Shown: positions 1 through 9,035, counted from the stretch's first letter. The stretch is 64,000 bases of DNA from Amycolatopsis alba DSM 44262 (GCF_000384215.1 NZ_KB913032.1:8207605-8271604); one strand, 5' to 3'. The notes: generated by a model not told the origin, from the letters alone. Made by a program: numbers and translations.

Positions 1-1033
1 TGGACCGGCCGTCGGAGTTCACCGCGCTGCCGCGGATCACCGCGAGCACCCGGTCCCCCGCCCGGCGGGCGGCCTTCAGCGGTTTGAGCACGACCACCCC
101 GCAGCCCTCACCGCGGGCGATGCCGTCGGCGGCGGCGTCGAACGGTTTGCAGTGCCCGTCCGGGGCCAGCACCCCCGCCCGCCGGAAGGTCGCCGTGACG
201 GCCGGCGTGAGCATCAGGTTGACCCCGGCGGCGAGCGCCGTCGCGCATTCGCCGCGGCGCAGGGTCTGTACCGCCTGGTGGACCGCCACCAGTGAGGACG
301 AACAGGCCGTGTCCAGGGTGAGACTGGGCCCGCGCAGGTCGAACAGGTACGAAAGCCGGTTGGCGGCGATACTCGTCGCGGCCCCGGTGGCGGACCAGAC
401 GTCGACGGCGGCGGGGTCGGTCATCGTCAGGTGGCCGTACTCGCCCGCCGAGAGCCCGACGAACACCCCTGTCCGGCTTCCCCGCAGCGTGGACGGCGGG
501 ATCCCGGCGTGCTCCAGCGCCGCCCAGGCGACTTCGAGCAGGATCCGCTGCTGGGGGTCCATCGCCTCGGCCTCACCCGGCGCGATGCCGAAGAACTCGG
601 CGTCGAAACCGGCGATGTCGGCCAGGAAGCCGCCACGGCCGGATTCTTCCTCCCAGCGCCCTTTGGGAACGTCGCGGATGCCGTCGCGTCCGGCGTCCAG
701 GAAGCGCCAGTACCGCTCCGGGGAGTCGGCCCCGCCGGGCAGGCGGCAGCCGACGCCGACGATCGCGATCGGTTCTTCCTCATGGCCTGAACCGATCGCG
801 GCGGTAGTTTGTTCCACTGTGGACAGATGATCGGCGAGCGCGGCGATCGTCGGGTACTCCCACACCAGCGTCGGCGCCAGCGGACGGCCGAGGTACCGGC
901 CCAGATCCGCGGCCAGCTCCATCGACTCCCGCGACGAAAGCCCGCTCTCGTGCAGTGGACGATCCGGGTCGGCGGGCAACCCGGTCCGGTCCGCCACCCA
1001 CGCGGCGAGCCAGGTCCGGAGCTCCGCGGTCAT
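1..1033 (-). CDS. Type I polyketide synthase, N-terminal ACP-KS part (runs off left edge)
   Basis: Modular PKS whose first domain is an acyl carrier protein and whose second is a ketosynthase; only about 344 residues are inside the window. The ACP carries GLSSRESMEL near residues 31-40, with Ser34 as the likely phosphopantetheine site; this GLSS form is typical of ACPs loaded by FAALs, as in Pks13. The KS begins near residue 93 (EEPIAIVGVGCRLPGG) and holds DTACSSSL with active-site Cys near residue 244. The KS histidines and all later domains lie outside the window. Its ATG overlaps the stop of the upstream FAAL by ATGA, so the two are translationally coupled. Inference: the ACP receives a fatty acyl starter from the FAAL, which the KS then extends. 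Confidence 0.93.
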   Translation of the reverse strand, partial: MTAELRTWLAAWVADRTGLPADPDRPLHESGLSSRESMELAADLGRYLGRPLAPTLVWEYPTIAALADHLSTVEQTTAAIGSGHEEEPIAIVGVGCRLPGGADSPERYWRFLDAGRDGIRDVPKGRWEEESGRGGFLADIAGFDAEFFGIAPGEAEAMDPQQRILLEVAWAALEHAGIPPSTLRGSRTGVFVGLSAGEYGHLTMTDPAAVDVWSATGAATSIAANRLSYLFDLRGPSLTLDTACSSSLVAVHQAVQTLRRGECATALAAGVNLMLTPAVTATFRRAGVLAPDGHCKPFDAAADGIARGEGCGVVVLKPLKAARRAGDRVLAVIRGSAVNSDGRS

Positions 1034-2790
1034 CCCAGCCGCCGCGTGGTCAGCGAGCCGTCCACATAGGACTTCCGGCACAGCGCCCTGCTGATCTTCC
1101 CGCTGGAGGTGCGCGGCACCTCTCCTGGCGCCAGGAAGACGACATCGTGCGGGCGCAGGCCATGGGCGGCCGAGACCGCTCGCCGGATCTCCGCGGTCAC
1201 GACGGCGACGTCGGCCTCGGTCGTCTTGGCCCGCTCCACCACCACGACCGCCGCTTCGCCGTCTTCGCGCTCGATCGCGAAGGCCGCGGCGGAATGCGGC
1301 CGGACCGCGGGATGCGTCTCCACGGTCTGTTCGATGTCCTGCGGGTAGTGGTTGCGGCCGTCGACGATGACGAGGTCCTTCAGCCTGCCGGTGATGAACA
1401 GCTCGCCGTCGTGGCGCACGCCGAGATCCCCGGTCGCCAGCCAGCCCGCGCCGGAGTCCGGATCGACCGGCGGCAGGCCGAACACGGCCGCGGACACACC
1501 GGGCAGCCCCCAGTAGCCCACGCCGACGTTCGGGCCGTTGACCTGGATCTCCCCCACCCGGCCGGGTTCGACCAGCGCGCCGGTGACCGGGTCGGCGATG
1601 CGGATCCGCTGCCCTGCCGGGAAACCGCAGGAGACGAGGGTGGTGGCCGCGGTGCCGGGGGCGGCGGTCGTCGCCAGCCCGGCGGCGAGCCGATCACGGT
1701 CGAAGGTGACTTGCCGCGGCGCTTTGCCCGCTTCGGTGACGGAGACGAGCACGGTCGCCTCGGCCAGGCCGTAGGAGGAACGGTGGACCTCGGGGCGCAG
1801 CCCGCATTCCCCGAAAGCGGCGTGGAACTTCGCGATGGTCGCGGGCAGGACCGGCTCGCTGCCGTTGATCAGCGAGACGACCCGGCTCAGTTCGAGGTAG
1901 CTCTTCTCGGCCTCGGTCACACGGGAAGCGGCGTAGGAGTAGGCGAAATTGGGTGCCGCGCTGATCGCGCCGGGACTGGCCGAGAGCGCGCGCAGCCAGC
2001 GTGACGGACGTTCGAGGAACGCGAGCGGATCCATCAGGACCGAGGCCGCCCCGGCGGCCATCGGGGCGCCGATGCCGAGGATCAGGCCCATGTCGTGGAA
2101 CAGCGGCAGCCAGCTGACGGTGGACGTCGTCCCGGTTTCGATCGCATAGGCGTCACAGGCCTGCCGGGCGTTGGTGAGCGCGTTGCGGTGGGTCAGCATC
2201 ACCCCGGCCGGGGTCCGCGTGGAACCGGACGTGTACTGCAGATACGCCAGTGCGTCCGGTTCCGGTCGCGGCCAGGAACGGTCACCGGCCGCGACCGGAG
2301 CAGGGTTGTCGACGGCGAGCACGGCGGGCCGCTCGATCTCCGTTGTGGTGAGGAAACCGGCGACGGCGCCGATTCCTTCGGCGGTCGTGAGCACGACCCG
2401 CGGCGCGCAGTCGCCGAGTACGGCGGCCAGCCTGCCCGCGTGCCCTGGAAGATCCGGGGCGAACAGCGGGACCGCGACCAGCCCGGCCCGGATCGCACCG
2501 AGGAACGCGACGACGTAGTCGGTGGACTGCCGTGCCAGGATCGCCGCCCGCTCGCCGGGGCAGGCGAAGGTGGCCAGCCGCGTGGCGAGGGCCTCGACAC
2601 GGTCGTCGAGTTCGCGCCAGGACAGGGTGACCGCCCGGCCGTCCGCGCCGGCGCGATGGTCGAGGTAGGTCACGGCGACCTCGTCGCCGAGCCGTCGCGC
2701 CCAGTACTCCAGCAGTGTCGCGAAGGACTCACCGGCGGATGCTTCGTCCTGACCGCGGGCGGCGACGACCGTTTCCGAAATGGTTTCCAT
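1030..2790 (-). CDS. Fatty-acyl-AMP ligase (FAAL) loading enzyme
   Basis: 586-residue member of the ANL superfamily. FAALs adenylate a free fatty acid and pass it to a carrier protein rather than to CoA. Visible motifs are the P-loop YTSGSTRTPAGVMLTHRN, WLPLFHDMGLI, the hinge region ATGDLGVRHDGELFITGR and KDLVIVDGRNHYPQDIE, the last being characteristic of FAAL/FadD32-type enzymes. The start at 2790 is chosen because GAGGGG lies five bases upstream; ATGs at 2862 and a longer frame to 2922 lack such a site and add low-complexity sequence. It overlaps the PKS start by four bases. Alternative: a fatty-acyl-CoA ligase, which is less likely given the directly coupled ACP. Confidence 0.92.
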   Translation of the reverse strand: METISETVVAARGQDEASAGESFATLLEYWARRLGDEVAVTYLDHRAGADGRAVTLSWRELDDRVEALATRLATFACPGERAAILARQSTDYVVAFLGAIRAGLVAVPLFAPDLPGHAGRLAAVLGDCAPRVVLTTAEGIGAVAGFLTTTEIERPAVLAVDNPAPVAAGDRSWPRPEPDALAYLQYTSGSTRTPAGVMLTHRNALTNARQACDAYAIETGTTSTVSWLPLFHDMGLILGIGAPMAAGAASVLMDPLAFLERPSRWLRALSASPGAISAAPNFAYSYAASRVTEAEKSYLELSRVVSLINGSEPVLPATIAKFHAAFGECGLRPEVHRSSYGLAEATVLVSVTEAGKAPRQVTFDRDRLAAGLATTAAPGTAATTLVSCGFPAGQRIRIADPVTGALVEPGRVGEIQVNGPNVGVGYWGLPGVSAAVFGLPPVDPDSGAGWLATGDLGVRHDGELFITGRLKDLVIVDGRNHYPQDIEQTVETHPAVRPHSAAAFAIEREDGEAAVVVVERAKTTEADVAVVTAEIRRAVSAAHGLRPHDVVFLAPGEVPRTSSGKISRALCRKSYVDGSLTTRRLG

Positions 2791-2961
2791 GGCCCCTCGT
2801 TTGACGACGTGAGCAGGAGCGGGTGAATGCGGAACGGCGCCGTTGCCGAAAGCGGATTCCATTCCGGAGACCGTTCTTTTCCTCTGCCCGGAACTGTATG
2901 GATCACAGTCGAAGAGTGTCAATGAAAGGACCGTGAAACGCTCACGGCGGTGCGACCGTGC

Positions 2962-4368
2962 TCACCGTGAAGAGAGAAAGGGGGCACCCCGCTTGTCACC
3001 TCCGGACGAACTTTGCCCCGCACGGGGGTTCAGCAGCCGGAGCGCGAGGAACGCGCCGAGGAGTTCCAGCCCCGCCGCGGTCAGCAGGCCTGCCGTGTAG
3101 CCGCCCGCCAGCGCGGCCCTGGCACCTTCGCCGAGCCGTGCCGTGCGTACCACCGCCAGCACGGCCCCGATCAACGCGACACCCAGCGCGCTCGACAGTT
3201 CACGGGACGCGGTGAGCAGTCCGGAGGCGGTGCCCGCGTGCCGCTCCGCCACCACCTCCAGCGCGTACGAGGTCAACGGCGTGGTCAGGGCGGATCCCGC
3301 CCCGATCAGCACCAGCCCCGGAACCCGTGGCAGGACTTCCGGGACAGGATTGACCGCGGCGACCGCGACCAGGCCGGCGGCCACCGTGGCGAGCCCGGCC
3401 GCGACAGTCCGATGTGGACCGAATCGCGGCACCGCCCAGGGCACCAGCGGTGTCGCGGCGACGACCGCGATCGCCACCACGACCAGCGGCAACCCGGCGA
3501 GGACCGGTCCGAGTCCGAGGGATTCCTGGTGCAGCAACGGGGTGAAGAAGAACACCCCCGAAACCCCCAGTCCCCACAGCAACTGCACGGTGAGCGCGCC
3601 GGTGAAGACCCGCTGACCGGTCAGTTCCACGGGTACCAGCCGTTCGCGCGCGCGTCTTTCCCTGCGCACGAACCAGATCGCGAAACCCGCTCCCGCGATC
3701 CCGAACGCCGCGGGCAGCAGCGCGGCGCCCTCGCCCAGTTCCACCACGGCGGCGGTGACCAGGACCATCCCGGTGGTCACCACCAGCATCGATCCGGCGG
3801 CGGGCCGCCCCGCCGCCGGATCGCGTCCCGCGACGGCGACCTTGGGCAGCAGGGCGAGCATCACCGCCACGAACGGGAGATTGACGAAAAAGATCCAGCC
3901 CCAGCTCAGATACTCGCTCAGCACGCCGCCGAGGGTCGGGCCGAGTGCCAGCGCGACCGCGAGGCAGGCTGTCCACACGGTCGCGCCGACTGCCCGCCCG
4001 CGCTCGTCGAGGTTGGTGCGGAGCAGGCTGAGCAGGGCCGGGACGAGGAACGCCGCGGCGGCGCCTTGCAGCACCCGTGCGGAGATGACGAGCCATGCCG
4101 TCGTGGCCAGCCCGCCGGCGGCCGCGCCGACGCCGAACGCGAGCAGCCCGGCCCGCAGTGTCGCGGCCTGGCCCCGGCGATCCACCAGTGCGCCCGCGAC
4201 CGGCAGGAGCCCGGCGAACGGGAGCATGTACCCGATACTCACCCATTGCAGGGCGGGCAGATCGAGCGCGAGATCACGGGCGATGGACGGCGCGCCCGCC
4301 GCGACGATCGTGTTGTCGAGGGTGGTGACGAAAGCCCCGAGCGCGATCATGACCAGCGTCCGTACCAT
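2962..4368 (-). CDS. MFS drug/product exporter, DHA2 (14-TM) family
   Basis: 468-residue major facilitator transporter, expected in the cytoplasmic membrane as a proton-coupled exporter. The N-terminus (ALGAFVTTLDNTIVAAGAPS) carries the LDxTIVNxALP-like motif of the DHA2 family, followed by VDRRGQ (motif A) and ARVLQGAAAAFLVPALLSLL. About 14 hydrophobic segments can be counted, the last ending near residue 445 before a short charged tail. It lies between the FAAL-PKS genes and a cluster-type regulator, all on the minus strand. Inference: it may export the polyketide product or give self-resistance. Confidence 0.85.
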   Translation of the reverse strand: MVRTLVMIALGAFVTTLDNTIVAAGAPSIARDLALDLPALQWVSIGYMLPFAGLLPVAGALVDRRGQAATLRAGLLAFGVGAAAGGLATTAWLVISARVLQGAAAAFLVPALLSLLRTNLDERGRAVGATVWTACLAVALALGPTLGGVLSEYLSWGWIFFVNLPFVAVMLALLPKVAVAGRDPAAGRPAAGSMLVVTTGMVLVTAAVVELGEGAALLPAAFGIAGAGFAIWFVRRERRARERLVPVELTGQRVFTGALTVQLLWGLGVSGVFFFTPLLHQESLGLGPVLAGLPLVVVAIAVVAATPLVPWAVPRFGPHRTVAAGLATVAAGLVAVAAVNPVPEVLPRVPGLVLIGAGSALTTPLTSYALEVVAERHAGTASGLLTASRELSSALGVALIGAVLAVVRTARLGEGARAALAGGYTAGLLTAAGLELLGAFLALRLLNPRAGQSSSGGDKRGAPFLSSR

Positions 4369-4485
4369 TTTCCGCCCTCACGAGTGGTGATTCCGGTTGG
4401 CACCGTCCTTACCACTCGCGAATCCTTGCCCCTTACTCAAGTGACAATTTCCTCCGCGCCCTTTGGCAACCGCGGCAGGGGCCGA

Positions 4486-5403
4486 TCAGAGCCAGCCTCG
4501 GCGCGACGCCTGCGCTCCCAGCTGGAACCGGGTCTGCGCGCCCAGCAGTTGCTGCAAGCGGCTGATGCGCCGGAGCACCGTGCGTTCGCTGACGCCGAGT
4601 TCGCGCGCGATCGCCTCGTCGGTCAGGCCGCCGCTCAGCAACGCGAGCAGTCGGCGGGTGGCGACGGTCGGTTCCTGCGCCGCCTTCGCGTCGTCCGGAC
4701 CACCGGCCCGGACAGGCACGGCCATCCGCCAGAACGATTCGAACAGCTCGATCAACGCGCTCAGCAGCATCGACGGATGGATCAGCAGCGCCAGCACATC
4801 GCCCGCGTCGGAGTTCGGGACGGCGATCAGCGCGCGCCTGCTGTCGGCGATCACCAGCTTCAAGGGCAGCCCTGGGAACACCCTGGCCTGTTCCCCGAGG
4901 GCGATACTCGATTGCACCTGGGTGAATCCGTCGTCGTCCTGGAGCACGGACGAGTCGTAGACGACGCGGTAGGCGATGCCGCGCGCCATCGATCCCGGCT
5001 GCTCCGTGCTCACCTCGGCTTTGGGGCTCATGTACGACCCTGGGTCCAGCGCGACGATGTCCACACCCGACTGCGTCTGCATGGACTCGAACGTGGCGAT
5101 CACCTCGTCCCGGCTGCGCAGCACCTCGACGAAGTCCGCGTCCCGGCCGGTGCGCAGGGAGTAGGCGGCGCCGAGCACTTCGGCCGCTTCCCGCGCGCGG
5201 ACGGCCGCGGCTTCGTGGTGCGCGGCGAACGCCGACAGCGCCGCGCGCGGCGGGCACACCTCGAACCCGGACGTGCCGGCCCGGACCAGGCCGAATCGCT
5301 CCAGCTCGACCAGTTCGGCACCGGGCTCGGTCGGCCGTCCGTCCAGCAGTGCCCGGTACAGCTGCTCGGCCTCCACCGAAAGGCCCCGCGACTCGGCGAG
5401 CAT
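4486..5403 (-). CDS. TrmB-like/LuxR-type HTH transcriptional regulator
   Basis: 305-residue regulator. The first ~70 residues resemble a TrmB-type winged helix (AEQLYRALLDGRPTEPGAE), the middle is an effector region, and the C-terminus is a LuxR HTH (LLALLSGGLTDEAIARELGV then SERTVLRRISRLQQLLGAQT). The start at 5403 is preceded by AGGAG; an upstream GTG at 5418 overlaps that ribosome site. A perfect 18-bp palindrome lies 35 bases upstream. A second gene of the same architecture is at 20166-21164. Its place next to the FAAL-PKS-exporter genes suggests a pathway-specific regulator, though only position supports this. Confidence 0.8.
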   Translation of the reverse strand: MLAESRGLSVEAEQLYRALLDGRPTEPGAELVELERFGLVRAGTSGFEVCPPRAALSAFAAHHEAAAVRAREAAEVLGAAYSLRTGRDADFVEVLRSRDEVIATFESMQTQSGVDIVALDPGSYMSPKAEVSTEQPGSMARGIAYRVVYDSSVLQDDDGFTQVQSSIALGEQARVFPGLPLKLVIADSRRALIAVPNSDAGDVLALLIHPSMLLSALIELFESFWRMAVPVRAGGPDDAKAAQEPTVATRRLLALLSGGLTDEAIARELGVSERTVLRRISRLQQLLGAQTRFQLGAQASRRGWL

Positions 5404-5437
5404 GACGCTTCTCCTCACCCATCACAGGACCCGCCCA

Positions 5438-5455
5438 TCTGACATCGATGTCAGA
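5438..5455. promoter_or_regulatory. 18-bp perfect palindrome upstream of the TrmB/LuxR regulator
   Basis: TCTGACATCGATGTCAGA reads the same on both strands and is centred about 43 bases before the ATG of the 4486-5403 regulator. Position and symmetry suggest an operator, perhaps autoregulatory. No match to a named family was recognised. Confidence 0.55.
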
Positions 5456-5562
5456 CGTCGCAGTACCGCTGTTTCCGCTCACTGGTCTTGAGGGGGAAAC
5501 CGGCGCGCTCGTGCGCCTGAAGCGATAACGAAAGGATCACAGATCCCGGCGGGCACGCCGAA

Positions 5563-5599
5563 GGGGCTCCCGCGAACCTGATCGGCCCGCGGGAGCCCC
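5563..5599 (-). terminator. Strong intrinsic hairpin
   Basis: GGGGCTCCCGCG (5563-5574) pairs perfectly with CGCGGGAGCCCC (5588-5599) around a 13-base loop. It sits 16 bases past the stop of the aminopeptidase gene, so a minus-strand terminator is likely. There is no long U-tract, as is common in actinomycetes. Confidence 0.65.
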
Positions 5600-5614
5600 T
5601 GTTCCCGGCAGCGG

Positions 5615-7423
5615 CTAGGCGTTGGCGGGCATCCCCTTCTCGTCGGCTTCCGGCGTGGCGGTGCCTTCGAGCAGCTCGCGGACGATCTCGTTCGCCTTGC
5701 GCACTTCGGGCGTGATCATCTTGATCTTGATCTTCCCGTCGTGCCCGAGGTTTCCACCGACCTCGATCGTCTTGTCCTCACCGGGCAGGGGCAGGCCCTG
5801 GCAGCCGGTGAACTTCTTCTTCGGCGTGAGGCCGGTCTGGAAGTAGGCGACGATCGGGTCGTCGACGCAGTCGGTGTTGTACGGGAAGATCCCGTGGCTG
5901 CCTTCGTTGTCGACGCTGATCATCTTGGCGCCCGGCAGTCCGTTCGCGGTGGCGAGCCCGCCCTCGTACGGCGTGGCCGCGTCGAGTTCGGTCTGCGCGA
6001 TCAGCAGCTTCGGGAACGTCTTCTCCTCCGGCGCAGGCTTGGCGTTGGCGGTCGGCCAGAACGCGCACAGCGGCGCGCCGGACTGGGCCATGATCGGCGC
6101 GATGAACGGCGCGTTCACGGTCAGGTCGGCCTGCCAGAAATTCCAGTAGTGCAGGTTCTGGTTCCACTGGCCGTCCTGGCAGCGGATGGCCTCGAACGCC
6201 GCGTCCCAGGTCTCGACCTCGGCGCCGCCCTGATAGGAAGCCTTGCGCTCGACCGAGTCCTTCTTCGCGATGGCCTCCAGCGCGTTGCCCTTGGCCTTGG
6301 TCAGGAACGCCTTGTTCGCGTCGGTCAGGCCGGGAGTGGCCAGCGCCTTGGCGACGACCTGGTCGAGCTTCTCCACGTCGGTCCCGGTGGGCGCCGGTCC
6401 CTTCGCCACCGCGGCCACCATGGAAGCCGCCGACGGGTACTGGGTCGTGTCGTACATCGCCGGGATGATGAACCAGGCGGCGTAGAGCATGCCCGCGAAC
6501 TCACGGGTGCCGCCTGCCTTCTCCCAGTCGCGGCGGATCTCGAGCGGGTCGGTGCCCGCCTTGTACTTGGCGTCGTTGCGCGCGACGTAGGGCAGCAGCG
6601 CCTCCTGGAACTGGCGGTCACGGCTGCGCGGCTGCAGATCCCAGGTCTTCTCCAGGGTCGAGCGGCTCGCGTCGGTCGACGAGTCGAGCAGGAAGCGGTG
6701 CGCCTTGCCGGGGAACGTGGTGGCGTACCAGGTGCCGAGCCACGTGCCGTAGGAGTAGCCGATGTAGCTGGTCTTCTTCTCGCCGAGCAGTACCCGGATG
6801 AAGTCCATGTCGTACGCGGTCTGCTCGGTGGTGATGAACTTCGTCAGCGGGTTCTTCAGGCACCCTTCGACCTTCGCCCGGCTGATCACGTTCTGATCCG
6901 TGCTGTCCGGGACGGTGTAGCTGCAGGTCAGCGGGGTGCTCTGGCCGACACCGCGGGGATCGAAGCCGACGAAGTCGTACTGCGCGGCCAGCACGGGGCT
7001 GCGCCTCGCCATCGCGGCGCCCCACGGCAGGCCTTCGCCGCCGGGTCCGCCGGGGTTGACCAGGGCGATGCCCTGCCTGCCGGTGCCGGGGTAGGCGGTC
7101 GCGGTCTTGGAGACGCGGACGCCGATGGTGTTGCCGTCCTGCGGGTTGTGCCAGTCACGCGGCATCTGGACCGTGGCGCAGGCGAGGCCCTTGACCTTCT
7201 TCAGTTCGGCTTCCGTCGCCGGGGCGACGGAAGGGAACGAGCACTCGCCCCACGCCACGGCCTGCTTGGTCAGCGCGCCCGCGAGCGCCGCGGTGTCCGG
7301 GTCGGCCTTGGCCGCGGGTGCCGCACCCGCGGCCGGAGCCAGCACCAGGCCCGAAGCCAGGAAGGCGCCGGCGATCAGGGCCGCCGTGCCCCTCCGCGTC
7401 ATTCTCGTACTACTGATCACCAT
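5615..7423 (-). CDS. Secreted tripeptidyl aminopeptidase-type alpha/beta hydrolase (S33)
   Basis: 602-residue secreted hydrolase. A signal peptide is clear (basic N-end, hydrophobic GTAALIAGAFLASGLVLAPA, then AGAAPAA). The S33/TAP-like fold shows NPGGPGG, DPRGVGQS, nucleophile elbow GYSYGT, the catalytic Asp region ELDAATPYEGG and His in NEGSHGIFP near the C-terminus. Actinomycete members (SlpD/SlpE/Tap type) release N-terminal peptides from extracellular proteins. Start 7423 has AAAGGG just upstream; an internal ATG at 7402 is a second possibility. It appears monocistronic, with a terminator hairpin downstream. Confidence 0.9.
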   Translation of the reverse strand: MVISSTRMTRRGTAALIAGAFLASGLVLAPAAGAAPAAKADPDTAALAGALTKQAVAWGECSFPSVAPATEAELKKVKGLACATVQMPRDWHNPQDGNTIGVRVSKTATAYPGTGRQGIALVNPGGPGGEGLPWGAAMARRSPVLAAQYDFVGFDPRGVGQSTPLTCSYTVPDSTDQNVISRAKVEGCLKNPLTKFITTEQTAYDMDFIRVLLGEKKTSYIGYSYGTWLGTWYATTFPGKAHRFLLDSSTDASRSTLEKTWDLQPRSRDRQFQEALLPYVARNDAKYKAGTDPLEIRRDWEKAGGTREFAGMLYAAWFIIPAMYDTTQYPSAASMVAAVAKGPAPTGTDVEKLDQVVAKALATPGLTDANKAFLTKAKGNALEAIAKKDSVERKASYQGGAEVETWDAAFEAIRCQDGQWNQNLHYWNFWQADLTVNAPFIAPIMAQSGAPLCAFWPTANAKPAPEEKTFPKLLIAQTELDAATPYEGGLATANGLPGAKMISVDNEGSHGIFPYNTDCVDDPIVAYFQTGLTPKKKFTGCQGLPLPGEDKTIEVGGNLGHDGKIKIKMITPEVRKANEIVRELLEGTATPEADEKGMPANA

Positions 7424-7546
7424 GATCCCTTTCGAAAGGAGCCCCCCGACGTCCGTACGAGAAGTAAAGACCGGTGATCAGCTTTCCTGCACGGCCCGGA
7501 GATGGCGGATACCCGACATGGCAGGTTCTCGACACCTTTGTGGAGA

Positions 7547-8347
7547 TCAGCCGGGGCTGGACCATCCGTGCCGCCAATATCCGGCGAAGGAGATGTCCGC
7601 CTTCGCCGCGCCCCGCTCGGAGACCAGATGACGGCGCAACGTCGTCGCCAGCCGGGATTCCCCGGCGACCCAGGTGTAAAACCGACCCGGTGGCAACTCA
7701 GCCTGCCGGACTGTCTCAAGGGCGAGAGTTCCCGGACGCCGTCCCTGGTCGTCGCGGCTGAGCCAATGGATGCGGACGCCGTCGCTGGTCTCGTATCGCC
7801 GAATGTCGGCGACCGTGGGCACTTCCAGGAAGACTTCCGCGGCAAGCGATTCCGGGGCGTCGTCGAGAATCGCCAACGCCGCGGGCAACGCGCTCTCGTC
7901 GGCGACGATGAGCTGACCACCGACGTCGTCCGGTGGCCGGTAAGTCGTGCCCATGTCGAAGATGCCGGCGGGATCCCCTGGCCCCGCGCCTCGTGCCCAG
8001 TCGCTCATCGGCGAATTCCCGTGGAGGGCGAACTCGATGTCGATCTCGTCATCGGCGGGCCTCGCCCGGCGGATGGTGAGCGTGCGCACCCACGGGCGGA
8101 CCGATTTGGGCAGCATCATCACCTCGGCCATCCACGTCTCGTTCGAGAAGGTGGGCATCCGCAGCCCCTGCTGGCCCTCGCGGGGGAAGAACAGCCGCAC
8201 CGTCTGGTCCGCACCGGCGACGATGAGATCTTTCAGCGCCGGGCCACCGAGGGTGACCGACGCGAAGCTCGGGCTCAGGAGGACACGCTTCCGCACTTCC
8301 AGCGTGATCATTTTGCGTGACGACGGGGTCCGAAGGCGTGGGATCAC
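7547..8347 (-). CDS. Siderophore-interacting protein (FAD-dependent ferric reductase, SIP/ViuB family)
   Basis: 266 residues. The N-terminal half is a ferredoxin-reductase-like FAD domain with WVRTLTIRRAR (flavin-binding RxxTxR) and an acidic stretch before FALHG; the C-terminal half is the SIP NAD(P)H domain ending in the family signature AGYWRHGWSSPG. Such enzymes reduce Fe(III)-siderophores in the cytoplasm to release iron. The GTG at 8347 keeps the usual family N-terminus; an ATG at 8311 is the alternative, and neither has a strong ribosome site. A 21-bp inverted repeat lies just upstream, suggesting repression, perhaps by iron. Confidence 0.9.
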   Translation of the reverse strand: MIPRLRTPSSRKMITLEVRKRVLLSPSFASVTLGGPALKDLIVAGADQTVRLFFPREGQQGLRMPTFSNETWMAEVMMLPKSVRPWVRTLTIRRARPADDEIDIEFALHGNSPMSDWARGAGPGDPAGIFDMGTTYRPPDDVGGQLIVADESALPAALAILDDAPESLAAEVFLEVPTVADIRRYETSDGVRIHWLSRDDQGRRPGTLALETVRQAELPPGRFYTWVAGESRLATTLRRHLVSERGAAKADISFAGYWRHGWSSPG

Positions 8348-8370
8348 TTCACGGATCCAGTGTTTTCGCA

Positions 8371-8391
8371 GCTCATGACACTATTATGAGC
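8371..8391. promoter_or_regulatory. Inverted repeat upstream of the siderophore-interacting gene
   Basis: GCTCAT and ATGAGC, separated by nine bases that include AT-rich DNA, lie 24 bases before the GTG of the SIP gene. On the minus strand CATAAT within it could be a -10 element. It does not match the IdeR/DmdR1 consensus as I know it. Confidence 0.4.
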
Positions 8392-8500
8392 ATTTCCTCA
8401 GTTCTTGGGTACTCGCTTTCACCAGCGCGCGGGGGCAGCCGGGACCAGCGCGAAGTTCGGCTCACGAGCCTGGCTGCTCACGTTTACCGCGGCGCCCCGA

Positions 8501-8956
8501 TCAGCCACCGGTACCTTCGGCGAACCGTCGCGCGGCCTCGAAATCCGCTGCTCCGGGACAGTCCTTGCGGATCCCGCCGACGAGCGCGAACGGCGCCCAG
8601 GTGTCGAACCCCCGGCAGGAGAACGTCCCCACCACGTCGAACCCCTTCCGGCCGAGCAGCCGCGCCAGACGACGGGTGTAGCGCCGGAAGGGCGGCTCGG
8701 GCAGGCCGCTCGTGGTGAACACGAACGCCTTCCGCCGCTGCTTCTCCGGCAGCTCCTGGACGAACCGGCGCAGACGAGGGTGGTAGTCCATGGTGAAGAT
8801 CCCCGAACCGAAACCCACGAGATCACAGGCGTCGAGCTCGGCCGGGTCGGCTTCCTCGGGGCTGACGACCCGCGCTTCGAGCACCTCCGCCATGGTTTCG
8901 GCGATCCGCGCCGTGTTGCCGTGGGACACCGAGACGCACACGATGACGACCTTCAT
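8501..8956 (-). CDS. Flavodoxin-family protein
   Basis: 151 residues. The N-terminal beta strand and FMN phosphate loop are visible as IVCVSVSHGNTARIAETMAE, followed by LVGFGSGIFTMDYHPRLRRF and FVFTTSGLPEPPFRRY, which fit the 60s and 90s FMN loops. Flavodoxins carry electrons in the cytoplasm; this short type is common in actinomycetes as a stand-alone flavodoxin domain protein. GGGAGG lies upstream of the ATG at 8956. It follows the BlaB-like gene on the same strand, 79 bases downstream, with no evident functional link. Confidence 0.85.
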   Translation of the reverse strand: MKVVIVCVSVSHGNTARIAETMAEVLEARVVSPEEADPAELDACDLVGFGSGIFTMDYHPRLRRFVQELPEKQRRKAFVFTTSGLPEPPFRRYTRRLARLLGRKGFDVVGTFSCRGFDTWAPFALVGGIRKDCPGAADFEAARRFAEGTGG

Positions 8957-9035
8957 GCCGGTCCTCCCTTTCGCCGGTTCTCCTCCAGGAACCGAGCAGA
9001 AACGAAGTTCGTGACAACAAGCGCGGTGGTCCCGG

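Noticed and set aside
3013..5442. An 809-codon open frame on the plus strand
   Set aside because: It lies antisense to the MFS exporter and regulator genes, is Arg/Gln/Gly-rich with no recognisable domain, and has no ribosome site. High GC makes such frames common.
5741..7477. 578-codon plus-strand frame opposite the aminopeptidase
   Set aside because: Antisense to a clear secreted hydrolase; composition is that of a GC shadow.
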